In this document: positions 59,338 to 64,000 of the stretch, piece after piece
Layout of the letters: every line of letters starts with the position of its first letter
Numbering within the stretch: position 1 is the first letter of the stretch
DNA from: an uncultured Prochlorococcus sp.
GTDB lineage: Bacteria; Cyanobacteriota; Cyanobacteriia; PCC-6307; Cyanobiaceae
Reading direction: 5' to 3'
Assembly: GCA_902622625.1 (NCBI GenBank)
Contig: CACNQS010000002.1
Coordinates: 34,723-98,722, forward strand
DNA length: 64,000 nt
Notes under the pieces: model-generated
What the model was told of the DNA's origin: nothing
The model's database searches: none
What the model saw: the letters and a program-made list of their open reading frames with translations, nothing else
Translations under genes and position numbers: made by a program

Positions 59338-60123
59338 TTAACTATATATTTCTCTCAACATTTTTAGTGAAGATAATTCTTTCTCTAGTTGAGCAGAGAT
59401 CCAAGTCTCAATAATAAATAATATTTTAAGCCAGACTTTTTTAGGTCCCAATAACTCTCCATTAGATTTTATTGGTAATTCGGGAAAAAGGAGTCTTTGT
59501 AATAGAGCAACTTCAGATGCATTTATTTTTAGATTACTTTGAGGATCTTCAATTGACGAAAACCCTTCACTTGGCAAATAATAACAACTCCATTCCCAAT
59601 TTCCTAAAGGCGGAATAATAGGTTCTCCAGTTTTACAGCAATGATGAATTGGTAAATTTATACCTCCAATGGCTAATAAATGGATTAAAGATTGAATACT
59701 CATTGAGAGCATTTTAATATCTTCTTCTTTAGATTCTTCATACAAATAAATCCTATCTAGATGTGCAAGAACACAAGATAAATAGTTTTGTTGCTTATCA
59801 TTATTACCTACTAATAAAAAAGTTAATTCAGTTATTGCTTGCGCGGCTGCAAGACATTCAATATTTTTCCCTAGACCAGAATAGCTTTTTAATATTTTAA
59901 TTTGACGTACAGATTTAAGATTTCTTTTCCCAAAAATTTGCAGACTTAAATATGTTAATGGAGTAGCTGCGGCAAGACTACTTTTAGGACGTCTAGCACC
60001 AGGTACCGCTAATCGAACAATCCCCTGCTCATCAGTAAGAATAGTTATTAATCTATCATTCTCTCCTAATGGAGAAGCTTTAATACAGAGACCCTCTAGT
60101 CTGCACTCACCAGAACCAGACAT
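59338..60123 (-). CDS. recO: DNA repair protein RecO
   Basis: A 261-residue recombination mediator. OB-fold N-terminus (EGLCIKASPLGENDRLITIL, then VPGARRPKSSLAAATPLTYL) and a helical C-terminal domain with CCKTGEPI. It loads RecA on SSB-coated DNA. Starts immediately after the deoC-like gene. Confidence 0.92.
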   Translation of the reverse strand: MSGSGECRLEGLCIKASPLGENDRLITILTDEQGIVRLAVPGARRPKSSLAAATPLTYLSLQIFGKRNLKSVRQIKILKSYSGLGKNIECLAAAQAITELTFLLVGNNDKQQNYLSCVLAHLDRIYLYEESKEEDIKMLSMSIQSLIHLLAIGGINLPIHHCCKTGEPIIPPLGNWEWSCYYLPSEGFSSIEDPQSNLKINASEVALLQRLLFPELPIKSNGELLGPKKVWLKILFIIETWISAQLEKELSSLKMLREIYS

Positions 60124-60780
60124 TTAAAAATTTACTTCTTGGAAAATCTCACAAAAATTAGAAGTTCCAACGCAACTAATTCCATTATCAAACAAATCAA
60201 TAACTTGTGTCAGTTTTTTTATACCACCTACAACTTTTATTTGATTTTGAGAGCCTGTTATTTTTAGTATTTCCGTAACATCATTAGATGTAAGAGGAGA
60301 TCCAAACCCGTCCCCGAATTGAAAATTTTTTATTCCTAATTCTAAACATATTTCTATCGCATTAATAAAAACTTCTTCTTGTAGTTTTGATTTATTTATG
60401 ATTATTGAAACTGGTAATCCTGATAATTTAACTTGCTCAATTTCAGCAGCGAAAGTTTCTAAATTTCTTTTGGATAAATTGAAAAAGTTTGGAATATATT
60501 CAATTCCTTTTGCACCCTTATCTTTTGCAAAACAAACTAATTCTTCAATAAATGAAACTGGTAAATCTGCTAAAGGGTAAGAAATAAGGGCGTTTATATC
60601 CGCACTGTAATTACACAAACAGTTTTTAAGATCAGTTAAATAATTTAGTGAAGTAGAAATATTTTTGATGTTGTATTTTCTTATTAAATCGCAATTCACA
60701 CGGAAATCTTCCCATGATAAATAAGGGTTAATAATAATCGCATGAATTTTCTCGTTTAATTCATATTCAATATTGGGCAT
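60124..60780 (-). CDS. deoC: DeoC-family aldolase-like protein with a diverged active site
   Basis: A 218-residue TIM-barrel protein in the place of cyanobacterial deoC, upstream of recO. The C-terminal IKVVGGIKKL (K182) matches the family K-x-x-G-G-I motif. However, the segment aligned to the Schiff-base FIKTSTGFG reads NFQFGDGFG, with Q154 in place of the lysine, and the family Asp strand reads IEYIPN. Standard deoxyribose-phosphate aldolase activity is therefore doubtful. Symbol by homology and context. Confidence 0.75.
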   Translation of the reverse strand: MPNIEYELNEKIHAIIINPYLSWEDFRVNCDLIRKYNIKNISTSLNYLTDLKNCLCNYSADINALISYPLADLPVSFIEELVCFAKDKGAKGIEYIPNFFNLSKRNLETFAAEIEQVKLSGLPVSIIINKSKLQEEVFINAIEICLELGIKNFQFGDGFGSPLTSNDVTEILKITGSQNQIKVVGGIKKLTQVIDLFDNGISCVGTSNFCEIFQEVNF

Positions 60781-60787
60781 TTAAAAC

Positions 60788-61372
60788 TTATTTAGATTGA
60801 ATCAATCCATAACCTCCATGATTCCTTTTATATATAACTTGAAGTTCATTATTTTTCTTGTTTCGAAAAACATAAAAATCATGATCAATTAGATCTAATT
60901 GTTTTCTTGCTTCGTCTGATGAAATGGGAGTCATTTCAAAGTATTTATTTTTTATAGATGGCTCAGGCAGACTTGCTTCAGTTCCTTCTTTAAAAAAAGC
61001 TTTATCTAAAAAATTTGATTCCACACTTTCAATTGGTAAAGAATCTTTATTTTTAAATTGTTTATTATGAATTGTTTTATTATTTCTTTCTTTGTATTTG
61101 CGCAATTTTCTACAAAGTTTATTTGAAACTAAATCAATGCTTGAGTATAGATTTTCAGTTTTTTCTTCAGCTCTAATTACGGTACCATTTGCAAAAATAG
61201 TAACTTCTGCAGTTTGGAACGAGACTCTTGGATTCTTTTCAATTGAAAGGTGTATGTCAGCTTCTTTAACGATATCCTTATAGTGATGTGTTGCTTTTTC
61301 TATCTTTGCCTCAGTATATTCTTTTAATGCTCCAGTGAGCTCAAGATTCTTTCCATGGATTAAAATTTTCAT
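60788..61372 (-). CDS. hpf: Ribosome hibernation promoting factor, long form (LrtA)
   Basis: A 194-residue protein. N-terminal domain MKILIHGKNLELTGALKEYT (about 1-100) and C-terminal dimerisation domain (about 135-190, KYFEMTPISSDEARKQLDLI, then FYVFRNKKNNELQVIYKRNH). In cyanobacteria lrtA is repressed by light and stabilises dimerised ribosomes in the dark. It heads the run to recO. Confidence 0.95.
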   Translation of the reverse strand: MKILIHGKNLELTGALKEYTEAKIEKATHHYKDIVKEADIHLSIEKNPRVSFQTAEVTIFANGTVIRAEEKTENLYSSIDLVSNKLCRKLRKYKERNNKTIHNKQFKNKDSLPIESVESNFLDKAFFKEGTEASLPEPSIKNKYFEMTPISSDEARKQLDLIDHDFYVFRNKKNNELQVIYKRNHGGYGLIQSK

Positions 61373-61416
61373 AACAAATCTAAAAATATTTACTTACTTT
61401 CTAAATCTACTTAAAT

Positions 61417-62067
61417 ATGGATAATAGAACAGCAATAATTAAACAACCTGATAATATTTCTTCTTTTAATGATGTTTATAAATTACAAAAAGAATATCAG
61501 GAGGCATTGATTTTAGATAATTCTAACCCTGATTTTATTTGGATAGGGGAGCATCAACTCTGTTATACATTGGGGAGAGGATCTAATTACGATAATTTAC
61601 TATTTTCTCTAAATGATGCTAAATATGATGTTTTTAAGATTGATAGAGGTGGTGAGGTAACTTGTCATATGCCAGGACAATTAGTAACGTATTTGGTTTT
61701 AGATTTGAAAAATTTTAATAAAGATTTAAATTGGTACTTAAGAAAAATTGAAGAAATTATTATAAAAATCCTTGGATCTTTTAATATAAATTGTCACTCT
61801 AGAAAAGGGTTTACTGGTGTCTGGATAGGAAATAAGAAAATCGCATCAATTGGAATTGGGTGTAAAAGATGGATTACGATAAATGGATTTTCAATCAATA
61901 TTGACTGCGAATTAGAAAACTTTAATAAGATTGTTCCTTGCGGAATAGAAAATTGTCTTATGGCAAATATGATTGATTACAACAAAAATTTAAATATTCA
62001 AGAAGTCAAGAGAATTGTTAAAAAAACCATCGAGGAAGAATTTAATTTTGATTTTATATCAAAATAG
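61417..62067 (+). CDS. lipB: Octanoyl-ACP:protein octanoyltransferase
   Basis: A 216-residue lipoate-synthesis enzyme. [32 protein letters not shown] and [15 protein letters not shown] (catalytic Lys) lead to the catalytic Cys in VPCGIENC. It moves octanoate from ACP to apo-proteins such as GcvH and PDH E2. Divergent from hpf. Confidence 0.95.
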   Translation: MDNRTAIIKQPDNISSFNDVYKLQKEYQEALILDNSNPDFIWIGEHQLCYTLGRGSNYDNLLFSLNDAKYDVFKIDRGGEVTCHMPGQLVTYLVLDLKNFNKDLNWYLRKIEEIIIKILGSFNINCHSRKGFTGVWIGNKKIASIGIGCKRWITINGFSINIDCELENFNKIVPCGIENCLMANMIDYNKNLNIQEVKRIVKKTIEEEFNFDFISK

Positions 62068-62094
62068 AAAATAAAATTTCAAAATCAATTTAAT

Positions 62095-64000
62095 ATGGGT
62101 GATTTAGCGTATTGGCCTGCAGCCAAACCTCTTTCTAAAAAAAATTCATTTGCCAAAAATAGAGATTTTATTAAGAACCTTGATCATGTAGATCAAATTT
62201 GGGAAAAATTAAAATTTAAATGTGGTGATACTTTAGCTGTTTGCGATTTAAGAGGGAAATACAAAGAAAAATTTTCTTATTCTGAGCTGGCTGATTTAAT
62301 AACAAAAGTCTCTTTTTCTTTCGAAAGTTATGGTTTAAAAAAGGGGGATGTAGTTACTGTAATATCTGAAAATTCTCCTAGATGGCTAGCGGTAGATCAA
62401 GGCTTAATGCGTTTAGGAGCTATAAATGCAGTGAGAGGTATTAATTCTCCTTCAGTAGAATTAGAATATATTATTGGGCACTCTAATTCAGTAGGACTAA
62501 TAGTTCAATCTAAGGAAATTTGGCTAAAGTTAAACAACAAAGAAGAATTAAAAAAAAGACTGAAATTTATAATCAATTTAGAAGATGAACAATTTGAAAG
62601 TTTAATAAGTTGGAGTACATTCATAAGTTCAGTAGAAAAAGAAAATTCACAAAATAATAATCTTGAAAAATTTAATCCAGAAATTGATGACGTCGCTACT
62701 ATTCTTTACACTTCTGGGACGACCGGAAAACCTAAAGGTGTGCCTTTGACTCATGCAAATTTTTTACATCAAATAATCAATTTAGCTTATATCGCTGATC
62801 CAGAACCAGGGACCTCGGTATTAAGCGTTTTGCCTATCTGGCATTCTTATGAAAGAAGTGCTGAATACTTCTTTTTTTCATGCGGTTGTTCTCAATACTA
62901 TACAATTCCAAAATTTCTTAAAGATGATATTACACAAATAAAACCTGTTGTCATGGCTACTGTACCAAGACTATGGGAAGCAATACATGATGGTTTTTTT
63001 CAGGCTTTGAAAAAAATGCCTTCCAAAAAGCAAAAACTTATTAAGTTTTTGATAAGTAATAGTTCGGTTTTCAAAAGAAGTCTTAGAAAGATAAGAAATA
63101 TAGATATAAATCAAATAACTTTTAAATCAAAAATCCCCTTACTGAGTTCTGTTATTAGCCGATATCCTTTACATAAATTGTCTACTATTTTTTTATGGCC
63201 GAATATTCTTAGACAACTATGCGGAGAAAAACTGAAATTTCCCATTAATGGTGGAGGTGCATTGCCAGAACATGTAGATCTTTTTTTTGAATCTTTAGGT
63301 GTAGATGTTTTGGTGGGATATGGACTCACAGAAACTAGTCCAGTATTAACTTGTAGGAGAAGAGAATTAAATGTTAGAGGATCATCTGGGCAGCCTCTTT
63401 CATTTACTGAAATCAAAATAGTGAATGATGATAAAAAAAATATTCTTAAGTTCAGAGAAGTCGGGAAAATTCTTGTTAGGGGGCCGCAAGTAATGAAAGG
63501 TTATCTTAATAATGAAATAGCTACAAATGATGTTTTATCCAAGGATGGTTGGTTTGATACTGGTGATTTAGGTTTTCTAATACCAAATGGTTCTCTCTTT
63601 ATAACAGGAAGAGCCAAGGATACAATAGTGCTATCAAGTGGTGAAAATATAGAACCGAATCCGCTAGAGACTGAAATTCTTAGTTCTGAATTTATTAATC
63701 AGATTCAATTAGTAGGACAAGATAAGAAATGTTTAACAGCCCTTGTAGTTCCTAATTTCGAATTGGTTAAAAGCAAGTTTTTGGAAGAAGACCTTTCAAA
63801 ATTAAACCTGAATAAGAAAATTGGTACATTTTTCAAATCACAAATTAATAATTTGCTTAAAAGTCGATTAGGAGCAAGATCAGAAGAACAAATATTAGAT
63901 TGTTATTTTGTTGATGCCTTTACTCTAGAAAATGGGTTGTTAACACAAACTCTTAAACAAAAGAGAAAAGAAATAGAAAAAAAGTATTCATTACAGATAG
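62095..64000 (+). CDS. Long-chain acyl-CoA/acyl-ACP synthetase, 3' end missing
   Basis: The frame starts at ATG 62095 and is open to the window edge (635 codons). MGDLAYWPAAKPL, the AMP-binding motif YTSGTTGKPKGVPLTH (about 204-219), GYGLTETSPVL, DGWFDTGDLGF and GRAKDTIVLSSGENIEPNPL are typical. Cyanobacterial members (Aas) recycle free fatty acids onto ACP. It lies 27 bases after lipB. Only the last residues are cut off. Confidence 0.93.
   Translation, partial: MGDLAYWPAAKPLSKKNSFAKNRDFIKNLDHVDQIWEKLKFKCGDTLAVCDLRGKYKEKFSYSELADLITKVSFSFESYGLKKGDVVTVISENSPRWLAVDQGLMRLGAINAVRGINSPSVELEYIIGHSNSVGLIVQSKEIWLKLNNKEELKKRLKFIINLEDEQFESLISWSTFISSVEKENSQNNNLEKFNPEIDDVATILYTSGTTGKPKGVPLTHANFLHQIINLAYIADPEPGTSVLSVLPIWHSYERSAEYFFFSCGCSQYYTIPKFLKDDITQIKPVVMATVPRLWEAIHDGFFQALKKMPSKKQKLIKFLISNSSVFKRSLRKIRNIDINQITFKSKIPLLSSVISRYPLHKLSTIFLWPNILRQLCGEKLKFPINGGGALPEHVDLFFESLGVDVLVGYGLTETSPVLTCRRRELNVRGSSGQPLSFTEIKIVNDDKKNILKFREVGKILVRGPQVMKGYLNNEIATNDVLSKDGWFDTGDLGFLIPNGSLFITGRAKDTIVLSSGENIEPNPLETEILSSEFINQIQLVGQDKKCLTALVVPNFELVKSKFLEEDLSKLNLNKKIGTFFKSQINNLLKSRLGARSEEQILDCYFVDAFTLENGLLTQTLKQKRKEIEKKYSLQI

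Overview
The window is a stretch of chromosome from a high-light-adapted Prochlorococcus. The sequence is strongly AT-rich, genes are short and tightly packed, and the gene set is marine picocyanobacterial: psbB, psbT, psbM, psaE and petB-petD beside pipX-pipY, minCDE, an oxygen-dependent miaE and many tiny picocyanobacterial proteins. A PTOX-type terminal oxidase and a degenerate high-light-inducible (Hli) protein fit the high-light group. The exact strain cannot be named from sequence alone.

Layout. Positions 1-6 kb are mostly minus strand: a TVP38-like membrane protein, tRNA-Phe, an FGGY sugar kinase, metK, ribosomal protein S1 and nrdR. Positions 6-10 kb hold a photosystem II block (psbB-psbT, divergent from a 2Fe-2S ferredoxin and psbM), then prmC and a Sua5/YrdC gene. 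Positions 10-17.5 kb carry tRNA-Thr, the run ctpA-HD hydrolase-minC-minD-minE, the cytochrome b6f genes petB-petD and a neutral invertase. Positions 17.5-23.2 kb are the rRNA operon 16S-tRNA-Ile-tRNA-Ala-23S-5S. Positions 23-28 kb carry mutM, psaE, a LysM protein, an aldehyde dehydrogenase and a GNAT protein.

Positions 28-50.6 kb are an accessory-like belt of small proteins, many of 29-60 residues and membrane-bound. Recognisable enzymes lie among them: PTOX, carotenoid isomerase CrtH, a fibrillin-like protein, a TatA-like protein, peroxiredoxin Q, ArfB, a CPBP protease, proline iminopeptidase, photolyase, TenA and ThiD. In the middle of the belt is a 511-base gap (41183-41693) that reads as a structured non-coding RNA ending in a strong intrinsic terminator.

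Positions 50.7-58 kb return to core genes: two tRNAs, then a plus-strand run aroQ-miaE-cobI-hypothetical-der-ecfT-pipX-pipY-sepF-proC. Positions 58-62 kb hold a minus-strand run hpf-deoC-like-recO-glycosyltransferase. The window ends with lipB and a long-chain acyl-CoA/ACP synthetase cut off by the right edge.

The most interesting points are the structured RNA with a possible antiterminator pairing, a DeoC-family protein that seems to have lost its Schiff-base lysine, an orphan Nif11-like peptide, PTOX next to an NDH-1 subunit-5-like fragment, and the small-protein belt itself.
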